Part shown: piece by piece, positions 37,470 to 47,343 of the stretch
Numbering within the stretch: the first letter of the stretch is position 1
How the letters are laid out: each line of letters starts with the position of its first letter
The notes under the pieces: model-generated
Seen by the model: only the letters and a program-made list of their open reading frames with translations
Told to the model about the DNA's origin: nothing
Database searches by the model: none
Translations under genes and position numbers: made by a program
Assembly: GCF_000615945.1 (NCBI RefSeq)
Contig: NZ_BAMO01000004.1
Span: 114,324-178,323 of the forward strand
Length of the DNA: 64,000 nt
Direction of reading: 5' to 3'
Source: Caldalkalibacillus mannanilyticus JCM 10596
GTDB taxonomy: Bacteria > Bacillota > Bacilli > Caldalkalibacillales > JCM-10596

Positions 37470-39161
37470 TTATGTTGTTTTCTTTTCAAATACATTGACT
37501 AAATGGTCGATCGCATAGCAGGTCGCAAGTGGTGAAAAGGAAAAATTATACCATTCCTTTCCATTTAACACATGCACCTGTTTATTCTTTACAGCTCGCA
37601 ATTCATTCCATTGTCTACTCTTCACCAGTTGCTGTAAACGTGCTGGAGGATCTTTTTCTCTTTGATCAATGTGCAAAAAAATATGGTCTGCATTACACAG
37701 GAACAATTCACTCAAAGAAAGAGAACTCCCTGACAATTCTTGAGGAAAGGTAGCTAGCGGAGTAAGCGCTAACTGTTCGTATATCATTTGCCCACGGGAT
37801 GAGCCTGGTCCATAAGCAACCAATTCTTTGCCTGTCAGCCTCAAATACATAACGGTTTGATCTCCAAGAACCTGACGAAGTCTTGCCCTTGCTTTCGCTA
37901 CCTTTTCTTCATAGTGTTGGATCACTCTCTCGGCTGTTTGGTGCTTTCCTACTATTTCTCCAATATCACGTAATTCCTCACGCCAATGACCATGATTAGC
38001 AATGAGAACAGTAGATGCAATCTGGGAAAGTTGTTCGTAATTCCCTTCATCTCTCCATAAAGGGGCTAGAATGAGATCTGGATTCATAGATTGGAGTTGA
38101 CCTTCAGTAAATAATGAGGAATCACCAAGAATTCGAACGTCTTGAAAAGAATTCTGGAGATAAGCTGGATATTGGCTGTAAAAGCATTGTGCAGCAATTG
38201 GAGTAACACCCAAAGAATATAACAATTCAGGATAAGTAACAGAGGTAGCGAAGTAACGTCGGTTGCGAATAAAAGCCCTGGGGGCAACTCCTACAATCTT
38301 TTTAAATCGGCGGTTAAAATAATGTTCATCCTGAAAACCAACCTGACGAGCAATTTCATAGAGAGTGACTCCTTCACAAGGTAACAGCTCTTTTGCTCGT
38401 CGGATTCTTAATTCCGTTATGTAATCGCTTGGACTTTTTCCAGTTAATTCTTTGAACAAGGCGGAATACCAGCGACGACTCAAATTCGCCATTTGTGCCA
38501 ACTTTTCAATCGTTACTTGTTCCTGAAAGTGCTGATTCAAATATTGAATCGTATGTTCTACCGCTCTTTTTGGATCCTCTTTTTGCTCTGTCCACTTTTG
38601 ATTTACTAGATCATACATCATTTTTTGAAAGCGAAAATGATTGAAGAATTGCTCTCGATCTTCTTCCTTTTTTGAATAGACAAATAGTTGTTCCATCACA
38701 CTCTCTAGTTGTTGAAAGGGCTTAACCTGCCACTCTTCATTCCTATTAAAAAACGAGTCGAAATTGGGTTCCTGTTTATCTAGCCATTCCTGTTGATTTA
38801 CTTCCTCTTGATTTACTTTATGTAGGGTGAAGGAAAGAAGGTACATATGAAGCGGAGTTGTCCCTTCTGCCTTAAGCGAAATGCTTGTACCTGGGATAAT
38901 GCACCATAATTTTCCACGCATCAATTTATACTGGGATTTGTTTACTTCTATTGTGCCTCGTCCTGCTGTGACTAATAATAGGGTATGTGCTGCACATATC
39001 TCGTTAATAGAATGAGCCTGTTGCTGAATACAACTTTCCCGTATGCTGTTCATTGTATAGTGTGTGTCTCTAAAGGGAATGAGTGTATTCTTTTGCCCAC
39101 TATCAACATGATTTTCAGTACCCTGTATCCATGTACTAAGTCTATTCATTTGGTTATTCAT
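37470..39161 (-). CDS. AraC-type regulator fused to a siderophore-binding domain (Btr-like)
   Basis: A 563-aa protein: cupin-like N-terminal part, two AraC HTH motifs (about residues 205-290: VTIEKLAQMANLSRRWYSALF; TLYEIARQVGFQDEHYFNRRF) and a C-terminal FecB-type binding domain from about 300 (FATSVTYPELLYSLGVTPIA). This is the architecture of Bacillus Btr, an iron-siderophore-sensing activator. The binding domain matches the 34149 lipoprotein closely, so sensor and transporter probably see the same ligand. It overlaps the preceding nitroreductase by 8 bp, indicating co-transcription and iron control. Confidence 0.9.
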   Translation of the reverse strand: MNNQMNRLSTWIQGTENHVDSGQKNTLIPFRDTHYTMNSIRESCIQQQAHSINEICAAHTLLLVTAGRGTIEVNKSQYKLMRGKLWCIIPGTSISLKAEGTTPLHMYLLSFTLHKVNQEEVNQQEWLDKQEPNFDSFFNRNEEWQVKPFQQLESVMEQLFVYSKKEEDREQFFNHFRFQKMMYDLVNQKWTEQKEDPKRAVEHTIQYLNQHFQEQVTIEKLAQMANLSRRWYSALFKELTGKSPSDYITELRIRRAKELLPCEGVTLYEIARQVGFQDEHYFNRRFKKIVGVAPRAFIRNRRYFATSVTYPELLYSLGVTPIAAQCFYSQYPAYLQNSFQDVRILGDSSLFTEGQLQSMNPDLILAPLWRDEGNYEQLSQIASTVLIANHGHWREELRDIGEIVGKHQTAERVIQHYEEKVAKARARLRQVLGDQTVMYLRLTGKELVAYGPGSSRGQMIYEQLALTPLATFPQELSGSSLSLSELFLCNADHIFLHIDQREKDPPARLQQLVKSRQWNELRAVKNKQVHVLNGKEWYNFSFSPLATCYAIDHLVNVFEKKTT

Positions 39162-39747
39162 GACTTGTATGAGAATACTCTTGGTGGATCGTCAATAGGT
39201 CTTCAACTGGAGTCCGACGTTTAGGTCGTGGTACTTTGCTTTCATCAAAATAACCTAAATGAAGAGTCCCGACAACTCTTTCACCTGCTTTTACACCTAC
39301 TGATTCCAGAAATTTAGGGTCCCAGTTGTAGTCATTTGTTTTCCAAACAACACCAATTCCCCTGTCCCATGCAAGCAGTTGTAGATTTTGAATTAATGCA
39401 GCTGATGCAGAAAAAGCATCCTCAAATTGCTTTTGACGCGGATCAGCCTCAATCACGACCAACAAATGTGCCTGCATCAATTCACAATACTGCTTCATCC
39501 CCCATTCTCCATACTTTTCAATCATTTCCTTGGATAAGGTTCGCGCGACCGCTTCAGCGAACGTTCTTCGACCTTCCCCCATAAACAAGATAAAACGCCA
39601 TGGTTCTCTAGCAGAATGAAAATGTGCCCATACGGCATCCTCTAATAGTTTAATAACCTCTTCTTGATTCATCGGTTCTCCATTAAAGTCACGGATTGTT
39701 CTTCTTGTACGAATGGTTTCCTCAATCCCTACCTTCGCTGCATCCAT
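39154..39747 (-). CDS. nitroreductase family protein, second copy
   Basis: A 197-aa nitroreductase paralogue of the protein at 12737-13318; RTRRTIRDF, REPWRFILF and DRGIGVVWKTNDYNWDP line up. It begins at the ATG at 39747 after GGGGTG, with a Fur box just upstream, and overlaps the AraC-type sensor gene by 8 bp. A ferric-siderophore reductase role is inferred. Confidence 0.8.
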   Translation of the reverse strand: MDAAKVGIEETIRTRRTIRDFNGEPMNQEEVIKLLEDAVWAHFHSAREPWRFILFMGEGRRTFAEAVARTLSKEMIEKYGEWGMKQYCELMQAHLLVVIEADPRQKQFEDAFSASAALIQNLQLLAWDRGIGVVWKTNDYNWDPKFLESVGVKAGERVVGTLHLGYFDESKVPRPKRRTPVEDLLTIHQEYSHTSHE

Positions 39748-39767
39748 AGATAAACACCCCTTTAATT

Positions 39768-39786
39768 GATAATGATTATTATTGTC
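39768..39786. promoter_or_regulatory. Fur-box-like site upstream of the nitroreductase-sensor operon
   Basis: GATAATGATTATTATTGTC matches the 19-base Fur consensus in 17 positions. Confidence 0.8.
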
Positions 39787-39882
39787 GATTATATGGGTTG
39801 GAGCGATAGTTGTCAACACTAGGAGGGGTTAGAGTATCCTTCTCAATCTAATAGATAGAGAATCAATAAATGGCGTTCTCTT

Positions 39883-40449
39883 TTATATTTCTAGCATTTG
39901 TTCAATTAATTGCTCTGTGGTTAGTATCGTCGCAAATTCATCATGCAATGTCGCCAAGGTGATATTGTGTATGATATTTGCACTGTAGAACTGACCATGA
40001 TGATCCATCATACCAAAAGCCGCCGTTGCATCTGATATAAGATAGGTACTGAATCCTAAATTTCCACTCATTCTTGTCGTAGTAGATACACAATGAGGAG
40101 TAGTCAAACCAGTGATAACAACAGTTGTGATCTCTTTCGATCTTAAAAACTCTTCTAAAGAAGTACCAATAAAACTACTGTTTACCTTTTTCGATATGAC
40201 AATCTCATCTTCCAAAGGCTTCACGATTTCTTTTATAGCAAACCCTGCATTGCGGGGATAAAATAGAGAACTAGGATTATCAGACATATGTTGAATGTAG
40301 ATAACCTGCCACCCTTTTTCTCTCCAATGTTTTAAGATTTTACTTATATTTTCTTCCGCATCTAAATTATTTCGTTCTCCCCATTTTTTATCTTCAAAGG
40401 CTTCCTGTACATCTACAATAAGCAAAGCTTTATTCATTTTATTCAACAT
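39883..40449 (-). CDS. isochorismatase/cysteine hydrolase family protein
   Basis: A 188-aa isochorismatase-like hydrolase. LLIVDVQEAF (Asp), VISKKVNSSF (Lys) and GLTTPHCVSTTTR (Cys) supply the catalytic triad. It may be a nicotinamidase- or isochorismatase-like amidohydrolase; substrate unknown. The ATG follows GGAGGGG. Confidence 0.85.
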   Translation of the reverse strand: MLNKMNKALLIVDVQEAFEDKKWGERNNLDAEENISKILKHWREKGWQVIYIQHMSDNPSSLFYPRNAGFAIKEIVKPLEDEIVISKKVNSSFIGTSLEEFLRSKEITTVVITGLTTPHCVSTTTRMSGNLGFSTYLISDATAAFGMMDHHGQFYSANIIHNITLATLHDEFATILTTEQLIEQMLEI

Positions 40450-40484
40450 AAGTTCCCCTCCTAAGCAGGCGTTTCATAGTAGCT

Positions 40485-40982
40485 TTAATCTTGTCCTACT
40501 TTATCACTTCTTCTTTCGAATAATAATACATCTCGCCAAACATGATTCAGCTTACCCATTTTTTCTCTTTTGCCCACTTCTCGAAAACCGTTTTTCTGAT
40601 GTAGCCTAATACTTCCCATATTCTCTGGAAAGATCCCAGATTGTAGCATCCAATAGCCCTCTTCTTCTGACACTTCAATTAGTTTTTTGAATAAAGCTGT
40701 ACCAATACCTCTTCCTCTTGCATTGTCTTTGATGTAGATACTTACCTCTGCTACTCCAACATAGACACACCTTGATGATACGCTGCTAAGAGCTGCCCAT
40801 GCTAACAATTCAGCGTTTTCAAAATATCCCAAGCTACATGCAGATATATGGTCTTCAAACCACGCTTCTTTCGGTGGCGCCTCTGTTTGAAATGTAGCAT
40901 GTCCCGTTTGGATGCCTTGTAGATAGATTTCTTTTATCTCTGCCCAATCTTCAAATGTGAGTTGGCGGATTTCATATGACAT
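40485..40982 (-). CDS. GNAT acetyltransferase, phosphinothricin-acetyltransferase type
   Basis: A 165-aa N-acetyltransferase resembling Pat/YncA. EIYLQGIQTGHATFQTEAP and the acetyl-CoA motif DNARGRGIGTALFKKLI are diagnostic. May detoxify amino-acid-like compounds; substrate unproven. ATG at 40982 behind GGAGATG. Confidence 0.85.
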   Translation of the reverse strand: MSYEIRQLTFEDWAEIKEIYLQGIQTGHATFQTEAPPKEAWFEDHISACSLGYFENAELLAWAALSSVSSRCVYVGVAEVSIYIKDNARGRGIGTALFKKLIEVSEEEGYWMLQSGIFPENMGSIRLHQKNGFREVGKREKMGKLNHVWRDVLLFERRSDKVGQD

Positions 40983-41009
40983 ATTATCATCTCCAAGTAT
41001 GTGTATCAT

Positions 41010-41369
41010 TTAAATTGAAAGAACAGTAAATAGTGTTACATGAAGTAACATGAGCCCTAGGATATGAACCCCTTTTCGTGAAAGTTTTCTTAAAATAATA
41101 CTATTAAAAAGAATCACACCAAAAATAAACAAAATACTAACAACAAAATAAGTAGTATTGGGTAATTCAAGTGTTAGAGTATGGAAAGGGGCGGATGGAA
41201 CTATGCTCACTGTGTTTTGTAAATAGTGAATATTCTCTGAGATATTGATTGTTTCTATCATTAAACCAATCTCAGCGGTCAAGATGATGACACTTAGCAT
41301 TACTGGGAAGAATAGTAGAAAATTGCTTAGGTATAGAAGAAAGATATTCATTCTATTTTTGTACTCCAC
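41010..41369 (-). CDS. hypothetical membrane protein
   Basis: A 119-aa protein with three predicted membrane segments (about 10-35, 72-90, 98-117). No recognised family. It lies in the same orientation as its neighbours. Confidence 0.55.
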   Translation of the reverse strand: MEYKNRMNIFLLYLSNFLLFFPVMLSVIILTAEIGLMIETINISENIHYLQNTVSIVPSAPFHTLTLELPNTTYFVVSILFIFGVILFNSIILRKLSRKGVHILGLMLLHVTLFTVLSI

Positions 41370-41429
41370 TCCATACTCACCTGTTTCTTTAAGTTACAAG
41401 AGCCATCATCTGATTCCTGCTGACTAACC

Positions 41430-41915
41430 CTATATCCATGTCTTCTCCAATTTATCAGAATAGAATAAGATGGCTTTCTTATAGCTTTGTATATTTTTAT
41501 CTGAGCTTGTTTCAACAAGGCTCTTTAATAGTAGTTCCATTGCTTTATCATGTTGACCGGTATTAAACAAGGTCATAGAATAAAATGCTTGGATCGCTTT
41601 ATTTGCTGGAAATAAACGTATCCCTCGTTCCAATACCTCTCTCGATTTCTCATACTGTCCTATCACTCGATATGTACTACCTAAACCAATACATGCACCT
41701 TCTAAATCTTCACCAGCTAGCCCTTGTGATATAGCTTTCTCATAGTAAGGAACTGCTTCAAGCTCTTTCCCTAATACATCAAAGCTCCATGCACAATGAT
41801 AATTTATTTCGGGGTCATCTGGGTACTTGAGAGCTAACTCTGTAAGAATTTCATTAGATTCCTGAAACTTACGTTCATTCCTTAGAGCAATAGCTTTAGT
41901 TAATTCTGATCTCAT
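41430..41915 (-). CDS. TPR-repeat protein
   Basis: A 161-aa protein with about four tetratricopeptide repeats (for instance DPEINYHCAWSFDVLGKELEAVPYYEKAI; EGACIGLGSTYRVIGQYEKSREVLERGI). A scaffold or adaptor; partner unknown. The ATG at 41915 follows AAGGAAC. Confidence 0.8.
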   Translation of the reverse strand: MRSELTKAIALRNERKFQESNEILTELALKYPDDPEINYHCAWSFDVLGKELEAVPYYEKAISQGLAGEDLEGACIGLGSTYRVIGQYEKSREVLERGIRLFPANKAIQAFYSMTLFNTGQHDKAMELLLKSLVETSSDKNIQSYKKAILFYSDKLEKTWI

Positions 41916-41982
41916 CACTAGTTCCTTTCTGACCTAATTTGTTTATGTATTTCTATAATCCTGATTTTCTTTTCCTCTCCTT

Positions 41983-42597
41983 TTAAAAGATCTCCAATAA
42001 CTGTTCAAATCGATCAATCGAATAGTCAGACCTCTCTACCTTACCAAATCCATATTCAGCGAAGACAAAAGGAACCCCTGCAAATTCAGCTGCACGTTGA
42101 TCGCCTAATGTATCTCCAACATAGATAGGGCTATCTAGCTTATTTCTTTTCATAACTAACTGAATGTTTTCCCCTTTGGAGAGTCCCGTTCTGCCTGGAT
42201 TCTCAAAGTCAATAAAGTATTTTTCCAGCTTATGATATTTATAAAAAGCCTCGATATACCCTTCTTGGCAATTGCTAACGATACATAATTTATATTTCGT
42301 GGATAAAACCTTCAGTACTTCTTCCACTTTATCAAACAATATTCCGCCATTTTTGGCTAAATACTCACCTTCCGCTTCGGCAAATTCATCAAAAAGCTGT
42401 TTGAGCTTATGTTCATCAAGAGTCGGAAATAATTTCTCTCCGATTTCATGACTCTGTAATCCCATTATTCCTCTTATATCGTCCTTCGTTATCTTCACAT
42501 CTACTTTCATATTTTGAAACACTTTATTCCAAATAATAACGATGGCTTCTGATGAGTCCCACAATGTACCATCCAAATCAAAGATCATGCTGTCCAT
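41983..42597 (-). CDS. HAD family hydrolase (phosphoglycolate-phosphatase-like)
   Basis: A 204-aa HAD phosphatase with motif I FDLDGTLWDS, motif II IVSNCQ, Lys in SKGENIQLV and motif IV YVGDTLGDQRAA. Substrate not determined by sequence. Isolated by terminator-like sequence from the formamidase pair upstream. Confidence 0.9.
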   Translation of the reverse strand: MDSMIFDLDGTLWDSSEAIVIIWNKVFQNMKVDVKITKDDIRGIMGLQSHEIGEKLFPTLDEHKLKQLFDEFAEAEGEYLAKNGGILFDKVEEVLKVLSTKYKLCIVSNCQEGYIEAFYKYHKLEKYFIDFENPGRTGLSKGENIQLVMKRNKLDSPIYVGDTLGDQRAAEFAGVPFVFAEYGFGKVERSDYSIDRFEQLLEIF

Positions 42598-42667
42598 AGC
42601 TCGTTTTTCCTCCTGTCATTTTGTCCTTCAGATTATCTGTATCTTCTTATTTATCATCCTACCAAAA

Positions 42668-42728
42668 TAAACCATGATTGTTCAAGAAAAAGCCATAAAA
42701 TACAAAATTACTTGTAATGTATGGCTTT
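42668..42728 (-). terminator. terminator overlapping the formamidase stop
   Basis: AAAGCCATA in the last codons of the formamidase gene pairs with TATGGCTTTTT downstream. Confidence 0.55.
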
Positions 42729-43694
42729 AAAAGCACTTTTACGAAGAGCATCAAATGGAAGAAAGGCATGAACTCCTTTTGCATTATTCACAATTTGCGT
42801 AATACGTAAGTCTACTACGAGTGATGCATACGCATAGGCTTCTGTACGAGAAATTGGATAAAGCGTTGTCATCCAATCAAGCATCTCGTTCAATGCCATC
42901 CACATTGCTTCATCAAGATCTTCATGAAATCCCATCGTAATCCAACCATTTTTTGTTTTTGCTCTAGGTAAATTCACGGGCATAGAATCGATTACATTAA
43001 ATGTTAAACTGACTCTTTCCATAGGACACTCTAAGGCTGGACCACTTACTTCCCCATCTCCTTGGGCAGCATGACCATCTCCAGTAGAAAACAATCCGCC
43101 CTCAACAGGGATAGGCAAGTAAAGCGTACTACCTGCTTGTAGTTCTTTACAATCTATATTTCCACCCCACGGACGAGGCTCAATAGTAGAATGTTCTCCA
43201 TGCTCAGCAGGAGGCATTCCCATAATACCCATAAACGGATTTAATTTAATATTGAAATCGAAGTTACCAAACTGACTAGTTCCAATCATTTTTTCAGGAT
43301 CAAGTTCAAAATCAAGTAATACCTCTTCTACATCTATCATATTCATTTTTTCATTCCAGTAGCTTCTAAACCCTCCGGCTGAAGCCCATCCCCAATGACC
43401 TGGAACAATTTCATTTACTTTTATTTCTAAGGTTTGGTGTGGTTTTGCTTCTTCGATATAGATCGGACCCACTAACGCATGCCCAAATCTCTTGCCTTGT
43501 CGATGTGGTTTTGTTTCTAGAAATTTCTTTCTAGGAGCCCCTATTGCCGATCTTTTTTCTATGCCCCAACCACTATCTAGTGTTTGAAAAATAACAGTAT
43601 CTCCTGAATTTATTTTTAAAGCAGGTTCTAAATCTCTGCTAAAAAAAGCATGTAAAGTGTCTGACGTTGGATGTAGATAGTGAATCTTACTCAT
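42708..43694 (-). CDS. acetamidase/formamidase family protein
   Basis: A 328-aa member of the FmdA/AmdA family. Conserved GTSQFGNFDFNIKLNPFMGIMGM and FSTGDGHAAQGDGEVSG are present, so the active site appears intact. It hydrolyses short-chain amides, usually formamide, to ammonia. It begins within the last 8 bases of the HTH/F1-beta-like gene, so the two are translated as a coupled pair. Complete. Confidence 0.9.
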   Translation of the reverse strand: MSKIHYLHPTSDTLHAFFSRDLEPALKINSGDTVIFQTLDSGWGIEKRSAIGAPRKKFLETKPHRQGKRFGHALVGPIYIEEAKPHQTLEIKVNEIVPGHWGWASAGGFRSYWNEKMNMIDVEEVLLDFELDPEKMIGTSQFGNFDFNIKLNPFMGIMGMPPAEHGEHSTIEPRPWGGNIDCKELQAGSTLYLPIPVEGGLFSTGDGHAAQGDGEVSGPALECPMERVSLTFNVIDSMPVNLPRAKTKNGWITMGFHEDLDEAMWMALNEMLDWMTTLYPISRTEAYAYASLVVDLRITQIVNNAKGVHAFLPFDALRKSAFKAIHYK

Positions 43695-44742
43695 TCAAAG
43701 CACCTCCAATATACATTAATAGATCTGGATCGGTTTCATCAGCAACACCATCCAACAAGCGCCGAACTTGCTCAATTGTATCAGGTGCACTTACCCATTC
43801 TCCTTTTTTATTGGTAAATGGTTCAGCAATATAAAAGGGTTGTGTGAGAAATGCTTCAAGCCTGATTCCTCTACGATAGATCAATTCATCCGCCTCTGTT
43901 AATCTGTCTGTTCCCCAAGTGTTGACTATAAATCTTAATTCTCTATAACGTCTTAATAGTTTTTTCGCTCTTTGTTGGATGATTAAATGTGTGGATTCTA
44001 AGTGAGCCCCTTCGAGCACTGTGGAGGTAGAAAGCACGGGATCAATAGCGGGATACATTTTTCTAGTGACTAAATCCATATCAAATTGCCAAAGTGTTTC
44101 AAGAGGACCATATGGAGAGTCTTCATCTACAGCTTCACCAAGGGTATCTACTAAAATGAAGGTTATTGGACCTGAGGTAGCCTTTTGCAACTGTTCACGC
44201 AAATCAAACAAATCTCCTGAAACCACCATCGTTCTGTCCAACCCCAATACAATCTCTTTATCGTTTCCTACTTCTTTTACCTTATTGTATATCTCTTTTA
44301 GATTAGAGCTACTGAAATCAGAATGTTTCTTGACATCTTCAACTCCTAAGATATCTTCACTTGGCATAAGAAAAAACGTGGTGAAATCAAGACTTTTCAT
44401 GCGATAAAAAAGCTCTGCCATCAGCACCAGTTGACCCATGCTAGGTCGTGCAACCAATCCAATGGTTCCCCCCCGAACTAAAGGAGCAAATAAATCAATT
44501 ACCTTAATTCCGGTTTCAATCATCTCTGTACCACTTCCATGAATAATAAGCTCGTCAAGGGTACATCCTGCAATCGTAGCTAAGGCGACAAGAGTCCTAA
44601 CCTCTGCTCGACCTACTGGGATTTTCCCAGTACATAAATTAGACACCGTAGCAGGACGCAAACCAACAGACTTTGCAGCAACAGTTAGATTAGGTACACG
44701 CCTTTTTAGTAAAGAAACATTTAGTTGAAGATCATTATCCAC
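43687..44742 (-). CDS. HTH domain fused to a degenerate F1-ATPase beta-subunit-like domain
   Basis: A 351-aa protein. Residues 1-67 look like a Cro/C1 or LacI-like HTH (VAAKSVGLRPATVSNLCTGK). From about 73 it matches F1-beta after the beta-barrel: METGIKVIDLFAPLVRGGTIGL (beta: [22 protein letters not shown]), IYPAVDP-like MYPAIDPVLSTS (229-240), DELSEEDK-like TDRLTEADE and AFLTQPFYIAEPFT (297-310). The P-loop GGAGVGKT is replaced by ARPSMGQL (98-105), and the Walker B and catalytic-Glu segments are missing or altered, so ATP hydrolysis is unlikely. The beta-barrel is absent. It overlaps the formamidase gene by 8 bp and probably regulates it (inference). Confidence 0.85.
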   Translation of the reverse strand: MDNDLQLNVSLLKRRVPNLTVAAKSVGLRPATVSNLCTGKIPVGRAEVRTLVALATIAGCTLDELIIHGSGTEMIETGIKVIDLFAPLVRGGTIGLVARPSMGQLVLMAELFYRMKSLDFTTFFLMPSEDILGVEDVKKHSDFSSSNLKEIYNKVKEVGNDKEIVLGLDRTMVVSGDLFDLREQLQKATSGPITFILVDTLGEAVDEDSPYGPLETLWQFDMDLVTRKMYPAIDPVLSTSTVLEGAHLESTHLIIQQRAKKLLRRYRELRFIVNTWGTDRLTEADELIYRRGIRLEAFLTQPFYIAEPFTNKKGEWVSAPDTIEQVRRLLDGVADETDPDLLMYIGGALNE

Positions 44743-44904
44743 AGAAAAAACCTCCTTTTTCTTTATATAGTAAAATAAATTACCCCATAAAGCAATAATA
44801 ATTATTTTGTAGCGTAATTAAAATTTCTTTATAATAGAAAAAGACGATGTAAAATAAGATACATCATCTCTTCATTCACTCTATAGTTCAGTTGAATTGA
44901 AATA

Positions 44905-46161
44905 TCAAGACTGATACGGCGGGAGCTCCATCACTTTAAACTCTCCACCCATTTTTTTCACCGTATAGCGAAATTCTGTTTGACTGCTTTCTCCTGTATT
45001 CACACTAAATAATGGACCCTCTTCATATCGAAATGTAATCACATACACATATTCATCTTCAGCTATTTTTTCACTGCTGACAAACGTATTGAAAAGAAGT
45101 TTTTCTTCTCCTAATACCTTCAAATAATTCTCAAACACCTTTTCCTTATTCTGACGATCTGACTCAGGTGAAAACATGACTACCCATTCATATTCACCAC
45201 CATAGATTTCAACTAAGCGCTCGGCATCTCTATCCTCGATTGCCTGCGCAAACTGACGTATGACCTCATCTGGTGCTCCCATCTCAAATTCAGGAACAAA
45301 CGGATCTTCCATGCAAAGCAAACCGTCAGCAAAATAGATCTTAACCTGATGCTTCTTGAGCTTTTGCTGGTCATAGATTACATAATGGAATTGATCTCCC
45401 TCATCAGTAGAAAAGCCGTTATACTCATAGTTCAAATGAGATATATCCAACCAAACCTCGTATTCTTTTATTGCATTTGTCGCTAAATAGATAGGATAAG
45501 AAACATCATCCGGAGTTAATAACATCGCTAAATACCCTGGATCTTTCTCCTGTATGCTCTGGACATAGCTTTTCATAAAAGGCTTTGTTTGAGTAAAGTA
45601 AGTGATCATATGACTTTGGATTTTAAATCCTTCATAGCCGGAAGAGCCATCGCCATACCCTACCATAAAATCTTGTTCAACAGGCTTCGCCCCCTGTTTT
45701 GAACCCACTACTACGACGTGAAATTGATGATTCTCTGGATAATGGTCTCTTCCGAAATGACTAATTTGCATGGTTTCAATATCGTATATGCTTTCAAAAC
45801 CTTCGATGGTATCTTTCGCCATTTGTTCTAGAGATAAGAAGCTTGCGTAATAATCATAGAAATTGCGTTCTTGGTAATACTTCAGAAGTCCAGCTTCATC
45901 TCTGTTCTTCACTAAATCTAGAAAAAAATCTACCTCCTGTAAAGCCTGCTCCTCTGTAATCACAACTTTCGGTATTTCTGCTCTCTCTTCATGCGGCAAA
46001 GTATCTACCTCAGAATTCTCTGAACTTTTTACATACTCTAGAAAAGTACTAGCTATCTGTCTTCCTGGATCGGTTACTAATGTGAAGGTTATTAACAAAA
46101 CCAGAATCATAATTCCTACTGCCCATTTTAAAGTAATGTTAAGGTGTTGCAAGCGGGGCAT
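44905..46161 (-). CDS. membrane-anchored protein with three NTF2-like repeats
   Basis: A 418-aa protein with one N-terminal membrane segment (about 11-30) and an outside part of three similar alpha-beta modules, each starting with an EVDFFLDLVKNRD-like helix (about 70-185, 190-300, 305-415). The last contains AIEDRDAERLVEIYGGEYEW, typical of NTF2/DUF4878-like domains. Unknown function. It overlaps the O-methyltransferase gene by 23 bp. Confidence 0.7.
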   Translation of the reverse strand: MPRLQHLNITLKWAVGIMILVLLITFTLVTDPGRQIASTFLEYVKSSENSEVDTLPHEERAEIPKVVITEEQALQEVDFFLDLVKNRDEAGLLKYYQERNFYDYYASFLSLEQMAKDTIEGFESIYDIETMQISHFGRDHYPENHQFHVVVVGSKQGAKPVEQDFMVGYGDGSSGYEGFKIQSHMITYFTQTKPFMKSYVQSIQEKDPGYLAMLLTPDDVSYPIYLATNAIKEYEVWLDISHLNYEYNGFSTDEGDQFHYVIYDQQKLKKHQVKIYFADGLLCMEDPFVPEFEMGAPDEVIRQFAQAIEDRDAERLVEIYGGEYEWVVMFSPESDRQNKEKVFENYLKVLGEEKLLFNTFVSSEKIAEDEYVYVITFRYEEGPLFSVNTGESSQTEFRYTVKKMGGEFKVMELPPYQS

Positions 46162-46828
46162 CTGTTACCACTCCCAGAACGAATCCATCATATCCTTTTA
46201 TTCCCACCGTTTGAATAGCCGTTGAGTCGATTCGTTCCTCTTGAGCTAACAAATCAATAAATTGTCTTATTCCTTGCACACTCGAAACCTCACTATTTTC
46301 ATCGAGTACTTGCCCATCGCGCACTACATTATCTGCAATAATCACAGTACCGGGTTTAGATAGTTTCAATGCCCAATTTAAGTAATGAGGGTTATTTGGT
46401 TTGTCTGCATCAATAAAAATTAAGTCAAAGTGAGGATACCCTTTCTCTTCTAATGTTGGCAAGAGATCAAGCGCAGCTCCTACCATCACTTCAATTTTTT
46501 GTTCCAAACCAGCCTTTTTAATGTTTTCCTCAGCTACTTTGGCGTGCTTTGCCTCATATTCAAGGGTAATCAAATGCCCATCGTCTGGTAAAGCACGAGC
46601 GAGCCAGATACTACTATAACCTCCTAAAGTTCCAATCTCTAGTATGTTTTTTGCTCCTTTCATTTTTGCAAGGAGGTATAGAAATTTCCCTTGATTTGGC
46701 GAAACATCTATGGCAGGTAAACCCGCCTCCGTATTTGCTTTGAGTATGGAATCCATAATCGTTTCTGAGGATTGCAACTTTGATTCAAAATAGACATCTA
46801 CATCCTTCCATTTATCTACACTTGCCAT
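46139..46828 (-). CDS. class I SAM-dependent O-methyltransferase
   Basis: A 229-aa O-methyltransferase of the caffeoyl-CoA/MdmC type. NILEIGTLGGYSSIWLARAL is motif I; FDLIFIDADKPNNPHYLNWALKL binds metal and substrate. Unlike YrrM it is not next to the tRNA-modification genes. Target unknown. Confidence 0.9.
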   Translation of the reverse strand: MASVDKWKDVDVYFESKLQSSETIMDSILKANTEAGLPAIDVSPNQGKFLYLLAKMKGAKNILEIGTLGGYSSIWLARALPDDGHLITLEYEAKHAKVAEENIKKAGLEQKIEVMVGAALDLLPTLEEKGYPHFDLIFIDADKPNNPHYLNWALKLSKPGTVIIADNVVRDGQVLDENSEVSSVQGIRQFIDLLAQEERIDSTAIQTVGIKGYDGFVLGVVTDAPLATP

Positions 46829-46874
46829 CATTCATCGCTCCTTTTTTCTGTAATCAGCGTAATTTCTTGCCTGA

Positions 46875-47258
<384 letters not shown>

Positions 47259-47343
47259 CTAACCACCTCAACTACATGTTTGGATTCAACTACTCTTTTA
47301 ATGCTTGTCAATTACATCTTGTGTATTTGATCTAACTACAAGA

